A stretch of DNA of 64,000 bases, from positions 1-64,000 of the forward strand of contig JBIQLN010000002.1 in the NCBI GenBank assembly GCA_044464225.1. Direction: 5' to 3'. The translations under genes and the position numbers were made by a program. Positions 46,389-55,166 of this stretch are shown in pieces (the first letter of the stretch is position 1; each line of letters opens with the position of its first letter). The stretch comes from 66-474 sp044464225. GTDB taxonomy: Bacteria > Pseudomonadota > Gammaproteobacteria > Xanthomonadales > Rhodanobacteraceae. The notes beneath the pieces are model-generated. The model made no database searches. It saw nothing but the letters and a program-made list of their open reading frames with translations, and was not told the DNA's origin.

Positions 46389-46406
46389 GGTACATATACT
46401 TGTACC
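46389..46406 (+). promoter_or_regulatory. LexA operator (inverted repeat)
   Basis: GGTACA (46389-46394), TATACT, TGTACC (46401-46406): a perfect 6+6 palindrome 5 nt before the lexA start. It resembles the GTAC-N4-GTAC-type boxes of the LexA that controls imuAB-dnaE2 in pseudomonads and xanthomonads. It also lies 19 nt before the divergent alkB start, so it may control both directions. Confidence 0.8.
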
Positions 46407-46410
46407 TGCC

Positions 46411-47019
46411 ATGGTACCCCTCACCGATCGCCAACGCGAGATCCTGGACTTCATCGCCTCGGCGATCGGCGAGGGCCTGCCGCCGACGCTGGCCGAAATC
46501 GCGGCGGCGTTCGGCTTCAACCAGCCACGCGCGGCGTACAAGCACTTGCAGGCGTTGCAGGCGAAGGGTCACATTGAACTGTTGCCGGGCCGCAACCGCG
46601 GCATCCGGCTGCTGAATCCTTCCGCGCGCGGGCGCAACACCGGGCTGCCGCTGGTCGGTCGCGTGGCCGCGGGCGCGCCGATCCTGGCCATCGAGCACGT
46701 GGAACGCCACGTCACCGTCGATCCGGCACTGTTCAAGCCGCGCGCGGATTACCTGCTGCGCGTCAAGGGCGATTCGATGCGCGATGCCGGCATCCTCGAT
46801 GGCGATCTCGCCGCCGTGCACCGCACGCGCGAGGCGCGCACCGGCCAGATCGTGGTGGCGCGCATCGAGGATGAAGTCACGGTCAAGCGCCTGCGCGTGC
46901 TGGCCTCGAAGCTGCGGCTGGAACCCGCGAATCCGGATTACGCGCCGATCGAAGTCGATCCGCGGCGCACGCCGTTTGCGATCGAGGGCCTGTACGTGGG
47001 CGTGATCCGCGCGGGCTGA
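46411..47019 (+). CDS. lexA: LexA repressor (mutasome-operon type)
   Basis: SOS repressor that cleaves itself on RecA-ssDNA. The 202-residue protein has the winged-helix MVPLTDRQREILDFIASAIGEGLPPTLAEIAAAFG start (positions 1-65), the cleavage site AAGAP (A87-G88), the catalytic serine in VKGDSMRDAG (S122) and the lysine in DEVTVKRLR (K159). The protein is complete. The ATG directly follows the operator. imuA starts 1 nt after its stop, so repressor and mutasome are cotranscribed, a self-regulated arrangement. Confidence 0.95.
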   Translation: MVPLTDRQREILDFIASAIGEGLPPTLAEIAAAFGFNQPRAAYKHLQALQAKGHIELLPGRNRGIRLLNPSARGRNTGLPLVGRVAAGAPILAIEHVERHVTVDPALFKPRADYLLRVKGDSMRDAGILDGDLAAVHRTREARTGQIVVARIEDEVTVKRLRVLASKLRLEPANPDYAPIEVDPRRTPFAIEGLYVGVIRAG

Positions 47020-47020
47020 C

Positions 47021-47635
47021 ATGAGCGCCATCCTGCAACCCCTCATCGAGAACGGCCGCCTGTGGCGCGGCCATGGCACGGCGCCGCGTCGCGACGCATT
47101 GCCGACCGGTTTCGATGCGCTGGATCGCGTGCTGCCCGGCGGCGGCTGGCCGCACGCAGCCCTGAGCGAAATCCTGTTTCCCGCCGACGGCGTGGGCGAA
47201 CTGCGACTGCTGCGGCCGGCGCTGGCGACGCTCGGCCGCGAAGGACGCCCAGTCGTGCTGGTCGCACCGCCATACCTGCCGTTTCCCGCCGCGTGGATCG
47301 CGGCCGGTGTGGATTTGCGGTTCCTGCAGGTCGTGCAGGCCGGCGAACACGATGCGATGTGGGCGGTCGAACAATGCCTGCGCTCGGCCGCGTGCGCGGC
47401 GGTGCTGTGCTGGCCGGGGCAGGCCGACACGGCGACGCTGCGCCGCCTGCAGCTGGCCGCCGAAACCGGACAGACGATCGGTTTCCTGCTGCGCCCTTCG
47501 CAGGTTGCAACCCAGGCTTCGATGGCGGCGGTCCGTATCGGCATCGAAACCGGTCCGTCGCGGCTGCGCATCCTGAAATGCCGGGGCGGCAATCCGCCGG
47601 CGCAGGCGGTCGCCTTTGCGTCGTTTGCGGCTTGA
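47021..47635 (+). CDS. imuA: translesion mutagenesis protein ImuA
   Basis: 204-residue RecA/SulA-like protein with the LPTGFDALDRVLPGGGWPHAALSEIL start, the PPYLPFPAAWIAAGVDL strand-loop and CLRSAACAAVLCWPG. The RecA-like fold has lost a proper Walker A loop, as usual for ImuA. It acts with ImuB and DnaE2 in error-prone bypass and lies between lexA (1-nt gap) and imuB (12-nt gap). The family name is clear from position and sequence. Confidence 0.92.
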   Translation: MSAILQPLIENGRLWRGHGTAPRRDALPTGFDALDRVLPGGGWPHAALSEILFPADGVGELRLLRPALATLGREGRPVVLVAPPYLPFPAAWIAAGVDLRFLQVVQAGEHDAMWAVEQCLRSAACAAVLCWPGQADTATLRRLQLAAETGQTIGFLLRPSQVATQASMAAVRIGIETGPSRLRILKCRGGNPPAQAVAFASFAA

Positions 47636-47647
47636 CGGAACGCCGCC

Positions 47648-49093
47648 ATGCAGTGGGCCTGCATTTCCTTTCCGCAATTGGCACTCGATGATGTGCTGCG
47701 CCGTCGTGCCGATCGTGCCTCGCCGCTGGTGTTGTTCGAAGGCGTCGGTTCACGTGCGCGTCTATGCGCCGCCAACGCCGCAGCGCAGCACCACGGCCTG
47801 CACATCGGACAATCGCTGACCGCTGCGCGCGCGCTGTATCCACGCGTGAACGCCGTCGAACACGACCCGGCCGCGGCCGAGCGCTGCCACGATTTCCTGG
47901 CCGCGTGGGCGTACCGCTACAGCTCGCAGGTGTGCCGGACGTTTCCGCAAACCCTGTTGCTGGAAGTGCGCGCGAGTTTCCGCCTGTTCGGTGGCTGGCC
48001 GGCATTGCAGGCGGAACTGCGCAGCGACCTTGCCGCGCTCGGCTTCGAACACCGCATCGCCGCGGCCCCCCATCCGCACGCGGCGATGGTGCTGGCACGC
48101 GCACGCGACGGCTGCGCGATCGAAGACGCGGCGCACCTGCTGGATGCATTGGGCACGCTGCCGGTCGCGCGCAGCGGACTCGACGGGTCTTGCGTGGAAA
48201 GTCTGCAGCGAATGGGATTGCGCCGGCTGCGGCAACTGTTCGTGTTGCCACGCGCGGAACTCGGCAAGCGCATCGGCGCACAGGCGCTGTTGCACCTCGA
48301 TCGCCTGCGCGGTGCAGCAGCAGCCGTGCTCGATTTCCACCAGCCGCCGGACGTGTTCGACCAGCGCTTCGAATTGCCGTTCAACACCGCCTCGCACGAA
48401 TCGCTGCTGTTTCCGCTGCGCCGCCTGCTGCGCGACTTCTCGGCCTTCGTCGCCGGACGCGACGGCGGGGCGCAGCGCTTCACGCTGGCCTTCGAACACG
48501 AACGCGGCGCGCCCACCGACATCCGCATCGGCCTGCTGGCGCCGGAGCGTGATCCGGAACTGCTGTTCGCGATCGCACGCGCGCGGCTGGAGCGCACGCG
48601 CCTGCGCGAGCCGGTATGCGGCCTGCGCCTGGTCTCCGACGAACTGCCGCCGTTCACGCCGGCGCGCCGCGATCTTTTCGACACGCGTCCCCAGCAGGCC
48701 GTCACGTGGGAAGCCCTGCGCGAACGCCTGCGTGCGCGGCTGGGCGAACAGGCCGTGCACGGCCTGGCGTTGCACCCGGACCACCGGCCGGAACGCGCCT
48801 GGCGTACCCCTGCCGGTGCCGATGTTCCGCACGGCACCCGGGGCTCCGGCGGCGCAAGCGCCGCGCCGCTGCTGCCGCCACGCCCCGCCTGGCTGCTGAC
48901 GCGACCCGTTCCCTTGCGCGAGCGCGTGGAACGCATCATCGCCGGCCCCGAACGCATCGAAAGCGGCTGGTGGGACGGTGCGGACATGCGCCGCGACTAC
49001 TACGTTGTCGAAACCTCGTCGCACCAGTGTGCGTGGGCCTTCCGTCCCGCGGGCGAAGGCGGGCCTTTCATGCTGCAGGGATGGTTTGCGTGA
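47648..49093 (+). CDS. imuB: mutasome scaffold ImuB (Y-family-like)
   Basis: 481 residues related to DNA polymerase Y family (DinB/UmuC) but with catalytic acids lost: WACISFPQLALDDVLRR replaces the DxD-containing start, and FPQTLLLEVRASFRLFGGW takes the place of the SxDE motif. ImuB is known to recruit DnaE2 to the beta clamp. A helix-hairpin-helix region (SLQRMGLRRLRQLFVLP) and a little-finger-like domain follow, with the C-terminal DYYVVETSSHQ.AWAFRP. Its stop overlaps the dnaE2 GTG (GTGA). Confidence 0.93.
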   Translation: MQWACISFPQLALDDVLRRRADRASPLVLFEGVGSRARLCAANAAAQHHGLHIGQSLTAARALYPRVNAVEHDPAAAERCHDFLAAWAYRYSSQVCRTFPQTLLLEVRASFRLFGGWPALQAELRSDLAALGFEHRIAAAPHPHAAMVLARARDGCAIEDAAHLLDALGTLPVARSGLDGSCVESLQRMGLRRLRQLFVLPRAELGKRIGAQALLHLDRLRGAAAAVLDFHQPPDVFDQRFELPFNTASHESLLFPLRRLLRDFSAFVAGRDGGAQRFTLAFEHERGAPTDIRIGLLAPERDPELLFAIARARLERTRLREPVCGLRLVSDELPPFTPARRDLFDTRPQQAVTWEALRERLRARLGEQAVHGLALHPDHRPERAWRTPAGADVPHGTRGSGGASAAPLLPPRPAWLLTRPVPLRERVERIIAGPERIESGWWDGADMRRDYYVVETSSHQCAWAFRPAGEGGPFMLQGWFA

Positions 49094-52000
49094 ATGTTTT
49101 TCACATCCCTGTGGCTGGATCCCGGCCAACCCATGGCCGGGATGACGGCTTGCCGGGTTACGCCGAGTTGCATTGTCTTTCGGCCTTCAGCTTCCAGCGC
49201 GGCGCGTCGGTCGCGCACGAATTGTTCGAGCGCGCGGCCAAATTGAAATACACCGCGCTCGCGATCACCGACGAGGCTTCCCTGGCCGGGATCGTGCGGG
49301 CGCTGGAGGCTTCACGCAAAACCGGTCTGCGCCTGATCGTGGGCAGCGAAGTACAGCTTGTCGACGGGCCCAAACTGGTGCTGCTGGCGGAAGACGCACA
49401 GGGTTACACCCGGCTTTGCCGGTTGTTGACGCTGGCGCGGCGGCGCGCGGAGAAAGGTTCGTACCGGCTGCTGCGTGAAGACTTCGAAGATGGATCGAAT
49501 GAAGGCTTGCTGGCGCTGTGGCTCCCCACCGCCTCGCCCGATGCAGTGGAAGGCGCATGGACCAGGTGCATGTTTCCGGACCGCGCATGGCTTGCGGTGG
49601 AATTGCATCGAGGGCCCGACGATGCCGCACGGCTCGCGCAGCTTCGCACCATCGGCATGGAACTCGGCATGCCGCTGGTCGCCTCCGGCGACGTGCACAT
49701 GCACGTGCGCGGCCGGCGCGCGCTGCAGGACACGCTGACCGCGATCCGCCACAAGACCACGGTTGACACGGCCGGTTTCAAACTGTTCCCCAACGGCGAG
49801 CGCCACCTGCGCACGCGCCGCGCCTTGGCTGCGATCTATCCCGCTGACCTTATGGAGGAAACCGTCCGCATCGCGGCGCGCTGCACCTTTTCGCTGGAAG
49901 AACTCAACTACGAATACCCGCACGAACTGGTGCCGCAAGGCCATACCGCCGCAAGCTGGCTGCGCGAGCTCACCGAAGCCGGCGCGCGCAGGCGCTGGCC
50001 GGATGGCGTGCCGGCCAAGGCGCGTACGCTGATCGAACACGAGCTGGCGCTGATCTCCGAGAAGCAATACGAATCCTATTTCCTGACCGTGCACGACCTG
50101 GTGCGCTTCGCACGCAGCGAGGGCATCCTGTGCCAGGGCCGCGGTTCCGCGGCCAATTCCGCGGTCTGCTACGCGCTCGGCGTCACCGAGATCGATCCCG
50201 CGCGCATGAACGTGCTGTTCGAACGCTTCGTGTCGCGCGAACGCAACGAACCGCCCGACATCGACATCGATTTCGAGCACGAGCGCCGCGAGGAAGTGAT
50301 CCAGTACGTGTTCCGGCGCTACGGGCGCGAGCGCGCGGCGCTCACCGCGGTGGCCAGCACCTACCGCGGCCGCGGGGCGATGCGCGACGTGGCCAAGGCG
50401 CTGGGGCTGCCGCCCGACATGGTCGATCGGCTGGCGCGCTGCATGGACCACTGGGGCGGCACGCAGGGGCTGGACGAAGTGCTGCGCGAACGCGGCTTCG
50501 ATCCGGATGCGCCGCTGCTGCGTCGCGTGCTCACGTTGACCGCGCAGTTGATCGGCATGCCGCGGCATCTGTCGCAGCATCCCGGCGGCTTCGTGATGTC
50601 CGAACATCCCCTGAGCACGCTGGTGCCGGTGGAGAACGCGGCGATGGAAGGCCGCACCGTGATCCAGTGGGACAAGGACGATCTCGACGTGCTGGGCCTG
50701 CTGAAGGTCGATTGCCTCGCGCTCGGCATGCTGACCGCGATCCGCAAGACCTTCGACCTGCTGCGTGCTTCCGGCCGGCGCGACATGACGCTGGCCGACA
50801 TTCCGAAAAAAGATCCCGCGGTGTACGAGATGGTCGGCCGCGCCGACACCATCGGCGTGTTCCAGATCGAATCGCGCGCGCAGATGGCGATGCTGCCGCG
50901 CCTGCAGCCGAAATGCTTCTACGACCTCGTGATCGAGGTGGCGATCGTGCGGCCCGGTCCGATCCAGGGCGACATGGTGCATCCGTACTTGCGGCGGCGG
51001 CGCGGCGAGGAGCCGATCGATTATCCGTCGCCCGCGTTGCAGAAAGTGCTGGAGCGCACGCTGGGCGTGCCGCTGTTCCAGGAACAGGTAATGCAGATCG
51101 CGATCGTCGCGGCCGGCTACTCACCCGGCGAAGCCGACGAATTGCGTCGTTCGATGGCGGCGTGGAAACGCCACGGCGGGCTGGAACCGCATCGCGAACG
51201 GCTCGCGCGCGGCATGCTCGCCAATGGCTATTCGCAGGCCTTCGCCGATCACCTGTTCGAACAGATCAAGGGCTTCGGCAGCTACGGCTTCCCCGAATCG
51301 CACGCCGCGAGTTTCGCGCTGATCACCTGGACGAGTTGCTGGCTGAAATACCACGAGCCGGCGGCGTTCGCGTGCGGGCTGATCAATTCCGCACCAATGG
51401 GTTTTTATTCGCCCGACCAGTTGCTGCAGGACGCGCGCCGGCACGGCATCCGCGTGCTGCCGGTCGACGCGCGCCACAGCATGTGGGATTGCGTGCTGGA
51501 AACGCCGCAGGGCACGGCGCAACCCGCGATCCGCATGGGCCTGCGCATGATCCGCGGCTTTCCGGAAGACGCCGCGGACCGCATTGCCGCCGAGCGCACG
51601 CGGCAACCGTTCGACGACGTGGTCGACCTGTGCCGGCGCGCCGGCCTGGATGCACGGCAACGCGCGCTGCTGGCCGACGCCGGTGCGCTGCGCGGATTGG
51701 CCGGTCACCGGCACCGCGCACGCTGGAGCATCGCCGGCGTGGAGTCACCGAGGCCCTTGTTTGCCGATGCACCGGCCGTCGCCGAAGCCGCAGTCATGTT
51801 GCCGTTGCCGACGCGCGCGGAAGACGTGCGCGCCGATTACGCGTTGACGGGCACCACGCTCGGCCCGCATCCGTTGTCGTTCCTGCGCACGCTGCTCACG
51901 CGCAGGCGCTGCCGGCGCTCGACCGAACTGAAGCGCTGCGGCAACGGCGCGCAGGTGCGCACCGCGGGCCTGGTGACCCTGCGCCAGCGTCCGCAGACCG

Positions 52001-52230
52001 CCAGCGGCGTGATCTTCATGACGCTGGAAGACGAGGACGGCATGACCAACGTGGTGGTCTGGAACGATCTCGCGCAACGCCAGCGCCGCGAAATGCTGGA
52101 GTCGCGCCTGCTCGCGGTGGAAGGCAAGCTCGAAAACCGGCACGGCGTGCAGCACCTGATCGCGGAGCGCCTGCATGACTGGACGGCATTGCTGGGACGG
52201 CTGGATACGCGCTCGCGCGACTTTCACTGA
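49090..52230 (+). CDS. dnaE2: error-prone DNA polymerase DnaE2
   Basis: C-family polymerase for translesion synthesis. From the GTG at 49090 it has 1046 residues: a PHP domain (AELHCLSAFSFQRGA near 30), the polymerase palm with PPDIDIDFEHER (D390, D392, D394), RGSAANSAVCY, PGGFVMSEHPL, the fingers LFQEQVMQIAI and an OB-like C-terminal domain. The GTG overlaps the imuB stop. The first 20-odd residues are encoded by a palindromic half-repeat (49119-49143) and look foreign; a GTG at 49111 or TTG at 49150 could also be used. Its end overlaps the convergent udg gene by 7 nt. Confidence 0.94.
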   Translation: MNVFHIPVAGSRPTHGRDDGLPGYAELHCLSAFSFQRGASVAHELFERAAKLKYTALAITDEASLAGIVRALEASRKTGLRLIVGSEVQLVDGPKLVLLAEDAQGYTRLCRLLTLARRRAEKGSYRLLREDFEDGSNEGLLALWLPTASPDAVEGAWTRCMFPDRAWLAVELHRGPDDAARLAQLRTIGMELGMPLVASGDVHMHVRGRRALQDTLTAIRHKTTVDTAGFKLFPNGERHLRTRRALAAIYPADLMEETVRIAARCTFSLEELNYEYPHELVPQGHTAASWLRELTEAGARRRWPDGVPAKARTLIEHELALISEKQYESYFLTVHDLVRFARSEGILCQGRGSAANSAVCYALGVTEIDPARMNVLFERFVSRERNEPPDIDIDFEHERREEVIQYVFRRYGRERAALTAVASTYRGRGAMRDVAKALGLPPDMVDRLARCMDHWGGTQGLDEVLRERGFDPDAPLLRRVLTLTAQLIGMPRHLSQHPGGFVMSEHPLSTLVPVENAAMEGRTVIQWDKDDLDVLGLLKVDCLALGMLTAIRKTFDLLRASGRRDMTLADIPKKDPAVYEMVGRADTIGVFQIESRAQMAMLPRLQPKCFYDLVIEVAIVRPGPIQGDMVHPYLRRRRGEEPIDYPSPALQKVLERTLGVPLFQEQVMQIAIVAAGYSPGEADELRRSMAAWKRHGGLEPHRERLARGMLANGYSQAFADHLFEQIKGFGSYGFPESHAASFALITWTSCWLKYHEPAAFACGLINSAPMGFYSPDQLLQDARRHGIRVLPVDARHSMWDCVLETPQGTAQPAIRMGLRMIRGFPEDAADRIAAERTRQPFDDVVDLCRRAGLDARQRALLADAGALRGLAGHRHRARWSIAGVESPRPLFADAPAVAEAAVMLPLPTRAEDVRADYALTGTTLGPHPLSFLRTLLTRRRCRRSTELKRCGNGAQVRTAGLVTLRQRPQTASGVIFMTLEDEDGMTNVVVWNDLAQRQRREMLESRLLAVEGKLENRHGVQHLIAERLHDWTALLGRLDTRSRDFH
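49119..49143. repeat. palindromic half-repeat inside the dnaE2 start region
   Basis: ATCCCGGCCA / TGGCCGGGAT, a perfect 10-bp inverted repeat with a 5-nt loop, continuing to GATGACGGC; same family as the CGTCATCCCGG elements at 22.3 and 42.3 kb. It is read in frame as VAGSRPTHGRDDG-like residues. Confidence 0.7.
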
Positions 52231-52865
52231 GAACGTTCCGCAACGGAGCGCAGATCCGCGACCAGTTGCCGGTACATTGCATCCTTGCGATCGCGTCCGC
52301 GCAGGATCGCTGAAGGGTGCCAGGTGGCCATGCCGACCGCGTGCCCACCCAGCCCACGCCATTCGCCGCGCGCGCGGGTCAGGCGGAACGCATTGCCGAA
52401 CAACGTCTGCGCCGCCATCGCCCCCAGCGCGACCACGATCTTCGGGCGCACCCGCGCCAGTTCCGCGGCCAGCCACATCCGGCACGCCGCCTGCTCTGCC
52501 GCGTTGGCGCGCTTGTGCAATTTGGCGGTGCCGCGTTGCTCGTATTTGAAGTGCTTGACCGTATTGGTCAGGAACAACGTGCCACGGTCGAGACCGGCCT
52601 CCGCCAATGCACGATCGAGCATTTGTCCGGCGGGCCCCACGAACGGTTCGCCCTCCCGGTCTTCGTGCAGGCCCGGCTGCTCGCCGATCAGCATGATTTC
52701 CGCATCGGGCGGGCCCTCGCCGAAGACCGTCTGCGTGGCGGGCTTCCACAACGGGCAAGCGCGGCATTCGCGTGCCTTGCGCCTCAGCCCCGCAATGCTT
52801 CCACCCGGGATTCCGGAAACAGGCTTGGCAAGGGGAATGAAGGGTTCGGGCGGTTGGCGCGGCAT
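52224..52865 (-). CDS. UdgX-like uracil-DNA glycosylase
   Basis: 213-residue family 4/UdgX-like glycosylase. Motif A is GEQPG (the UdgX version of GEAPG), followed by EPFVGPAGQMLDRALAEAGLDR and NTVKHFKYEQRG; the C-terminal motif is ATWHPSAILR. In the loop that is KRRIH in UdgX, where the histidine links covalently to the abasic sugar, this protein reads TAKLHKRAN: histidine kept, basic residues altered. Cysteines in CRACPLW and AACRMWL suit the Fe-S cluster; a fourth is not obvious. Its stop overlaps dnaE2 (convergent). Confidence 0.85.
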   Translation of the reverse strand: MPRQPPEPFIPLAKPVSGIPGGSIAGLRRKARECRACPLWKPATQTVFGEGPPDAEIMLIGEQPGLHEDREGEPFVGPAGQMLDRALAEAGLDRGTLFLTNTVKHFKYEQRGTAKLHKRANAAEQAACRMWLAAELARVRPKIVVALGAMAAQTLFGNAFRLTRARGEWRGLGGHAVGMATWHPSAILRGRDRKDAMYRQLVADLRSVAERSQ

Positions 52866-52906
52866 GGCACGTCCATGTGTCCTTGGCCATCGAAGGATGG
52901 CGGGCG

Positions 52907-54094
52907 TCAAACCTGCGAAGGCAATCGCCCGCGCACGTTCTCGGCGTCGAAGGGCCCGGGCAACGCGATCAGTCCGCGCGCGGCATCCACCTGGCCCCAG
53001 GTGTTCCACAGCAGCACGCCGCGGACGCGACCGGCATCCAGGTAATACACCACGCCTTCGCGAAACGGCGTCACCCACTGCTCGACGGTTTCCAGGCGCG
53101 AATCGAGCACGCCGACCGCCTCGTAGCCGAGGTCGAAGAGATCCGAATAGAAGAACGGCAGTTCGTCGTACGGTGCGTCCTGCCCTGCCATGCACTTGCC
53201 CGCGCGCGTGCCCATGCTGATCGCGGCGTTTTCATGTTCGACGCGCATGCGGTGGCCCAACGCAGGCGCGGGAAACGAAGCGACGTCGCCCGCGGCGTAG
53301 ATGTCAGGATCGGAGGTTTGCAGGTGGTCGTTCACCACGATGCCGTTCTCGACATCGAGCCCGGCGTCCTCCGCGAGGCGCGTGTTCGGGACGATGCCGA
53401 GGCCCGCGACCACCGCATCGGCACGCAACGTTTCGCCATCCGACAACTCCACCACCCCGTCCTGGCCGTCGCGCGCACCCCCCTTGACCTTCACGCCTGC
53501 GCGCACGTCCACGCCCTTTTCGCGGTAATAGGCGGTGACGGCTTCCGCGAGTGATTCGGGGTAGACCCGCGCGCCGATCGCATCATCGGGAAACAGCATC
53601 GTCACCTTGCATCCGTTCATCGCCATCGCTGCCGCGATTTCGCTGCCGATGAACCCGCCACCGACCACCGCTATCCGGGCACCGGGCCGCGCCGCCTTTC
53701 GCAAACGCTGGTAATCGTCGAACGTGCGGTAGTAGATGAAATCCTCGCCGCCCGACGGCAGCCTGCGCGGCGTGCCGCCAGTGGCGATCAGCAACTTCCG
53801 GTACCGCCAGGCGTCACCCACGTCGTCGTGCACGAGGTGCGCGTCGCGCTCGATCTTCACGGCGTGCCGTGAAAGTTGCACGTGCGCACGCGCCTTCTCG
53901 ATCGGGCGCCAGATGTCCGATTCCTTTCCATCCTTCCACAGCGCCTTGGTCAACGGCGGGCGGTCGTAAGGCGGGTGCGATTCCGCGCCCAGCACGCCGA
54001 TGCCGGCGCCGGCGTCGGCTTCGCGCAGTGCCTGTGCCGCGGCTTCGCCGGCCATGCCCGCGCCGACGATCAGGTAATCGAATGCGTGTTGCAT
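52907..54094 (-). CDS. AIF-like FAD-dependent NAD(P)H oxidoreductase
   Basis: 395 residues: FAD-binding IVGAGMAGEAAAQAL near 9-23, PPYDRPPLTKALW near 43-56, a second Rossmann motif VVGGGFIGSEIAAAMA near 141-156 for NAD(P)H, the GIVPNTRLAEDAGL loop, the DIYAAGDVASFP motif near 282, and a C-terminal domain (PFFYSDLFDLGYEAVG). This layout is that of ferredoxin/rubredoxin reductases and AIF-type proteins. Its electron acceptor is unknown; a rubredoxin occurs at 1.7 kb but is not linked. Confidence 0.88.
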   Translation of the reverse strand: MQHAFDYLIVGAGMAGEAAAQALREADAGAGIGVLGAESHPPYDRPPLTKALWKDGKESDIWRPIEKARAHVQLSRHAVKIERDAHLVHDDVGDAWRYRKLLIATGGTPRRLPSGGEDFIYYRTFDDYQRLRKAARPGARIAVVGGGFIGSEIAAAMAMNGCKVTMLFPDDAIGARVYPESLAEAVTAYYREKGVDVRAGVKVKGGARDGQDGVVELSDGETLRADAVVAGLGIVPNTRLAEDAGLDVENGIVVNDHLQTSDPDIYAAGDVASFPAPALGHRMRVEHENAAISMGTRAGKCMAGQDAPYDELPFFYSDLFDLGYEAVGVLDSRLETVEQWVTPFREGVVYYLDAGRVRGVLLWNTWGQVDAARGLIALPGPFDAENVRGRLPSQV

Positions 54095-54198
54095 GACAGT
54101 TTGCCTTTCTCGCGCGTGGTGGCTACCGAGGATACTCCGCGGGGTCGCGCGTCCACAATGCGGTGTGTGCGAACCCGCACGCGCGTGGAACGGGTCCT

Positions 54199-55032
54199 TT
54201 ACTGGCGCGTGCTGCGCTGGTTCGCCGGCGTCGCCGCGAAGCCCGGCGTGGCGCGCCACGGATTGATGTCGATGCCGCCCCGGCGCAGGAAGCGCGCGTA
54301 CACCAGCAGTTCCAGCGGCGCGCATTGCCGCTGGATGTCGACGAACATGCGTTCGACACAGGCTTCGTGGAAATCCGGGTGCTCGCGGAACGACACCAGG
54401 TAGCGCAGCAAGCCTGCCCGCTCCATCGGCGTGCCGCGATAACGTACCTGCACGCTGGCCCAGTCGGGCTGGCCGGTGACCGGACAGCGCGAGCGGAATG
54501 CGTGGCTGACCAGCGCCTCCTCGATCACGCGTGCATGGCGTTGGACGCGCAGGTGCGCCGGGCGCGGTTTCGCGTAGTCGGTGATGTCGAGGACCTGGTC
54601 GTCCAGCGTTTCACCGGCGAAGTCCGCCACCTGCAGGCGATCGAATTGCGCGGGTTCCAGCAGCGCGGCTTCGATGTCCGCACCCACGCACGCGGAAACG
54701 TCGCGCGTGATCCGTTCCCGTACAGCGAGGGCATCGTCGAAGCGCGTCATCGCATAGCCGTTGAGATACAACTTCAGCGATTTCGATTCCACGATGCTGG
54801 GCGAATCGCACGGCACCCGCAGCTCGGCGACCGCGACGCAAGGCTTGCCGCGTGCATCCAGCCATGACAGCTCCCATGCGTTCCAGATATCCCCGCCCGC
54901 GAACGGCAGCGCGGCGGCGTCGATGCCGAGCGACCCGCGTGCCGCGGCGCGCGCGACCGGAAACAGCACCGAAGCATCGACCCTGGTCGGGTATTCAGTA
55001 TCGCGGCCGAGGGGAATCCTTGAAGCAGTCAT
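54199..55032 (-). CDS. queF: NADPH-dependent 7-cyano-7-deazaguanine reductase (long type)
   Basis: Reduces preQ0 to preQ1 for queuosine tRNA modification. The 277-residue protein is the long two-domain QueF: the VESKSLKLYLNGY substrate motif (82-94) lies in the N-terminal half and the catalytic cysteine in FRSRCPVTGQPDWASV (C183, D190) in the second. The HPDFHEACVERMF segment is also present. It starts at ATG 55032, and beyond it the intergenic region contains the second copy of the three-block repeat. Confidence 0.95.
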   Translation of the reverse strand: MTASRIPLGRDTEYPTRVDASVLFPVARAAARGSLGIDAAALPFAGGDIWNAWELSWLDARGKPCVAVAELRVPCDSPSIVESKSLKLYLNGYAMTRFDDALAVRERITRDVSACVGADIEAALLEPAQFDRLQVADFAGETLDDQVLDITDYAKPRPAHLRVQRHARVIEEALVSHAFRSRCPVTGQPDWASVQVRYRGTPMERAGLLRYLVSFREHPDFHEACVERMFVDIQRQCAPLELLVYARFLRRGGIDINPWRATPGFAATPANQRSTRQ

Positions 55033-55050
55033 GGGTCGGGCCACCCGGAG

Positions 55051-55166
55051 TGGCTGTTGTGGAAAGTCGGGCCATGGATGGCCGTTCTGGCGCCGAACGA
55101 CCGACCTGCGCGCCACGCGGCAGCGACGACTTCCCTGTCGCCGCGATCACGGACGATCGCACTAAT
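55051..55166 (-). repeat. three-block gene-end repeat, copy 2
   Basis: Read on the minus strand it begins right at the stop codon of the beta-lactamase-like gene: block A (55162-55143), block B (55090-55080) and block C (55066-55052) are identical to copy 1 at 25661-25780, with gaps of 52 and 13 nt. Between B and C is a perfect GGCCAT/ATGGCC stem. Confidence 0.75.

Noticed and set aside
48616..49089. Upstream extension of the dnaE2 frame
   Set aside because: It overlaps imuB in another register; the GTG at 49090 overlapping the imuB stop is the sensible limit.
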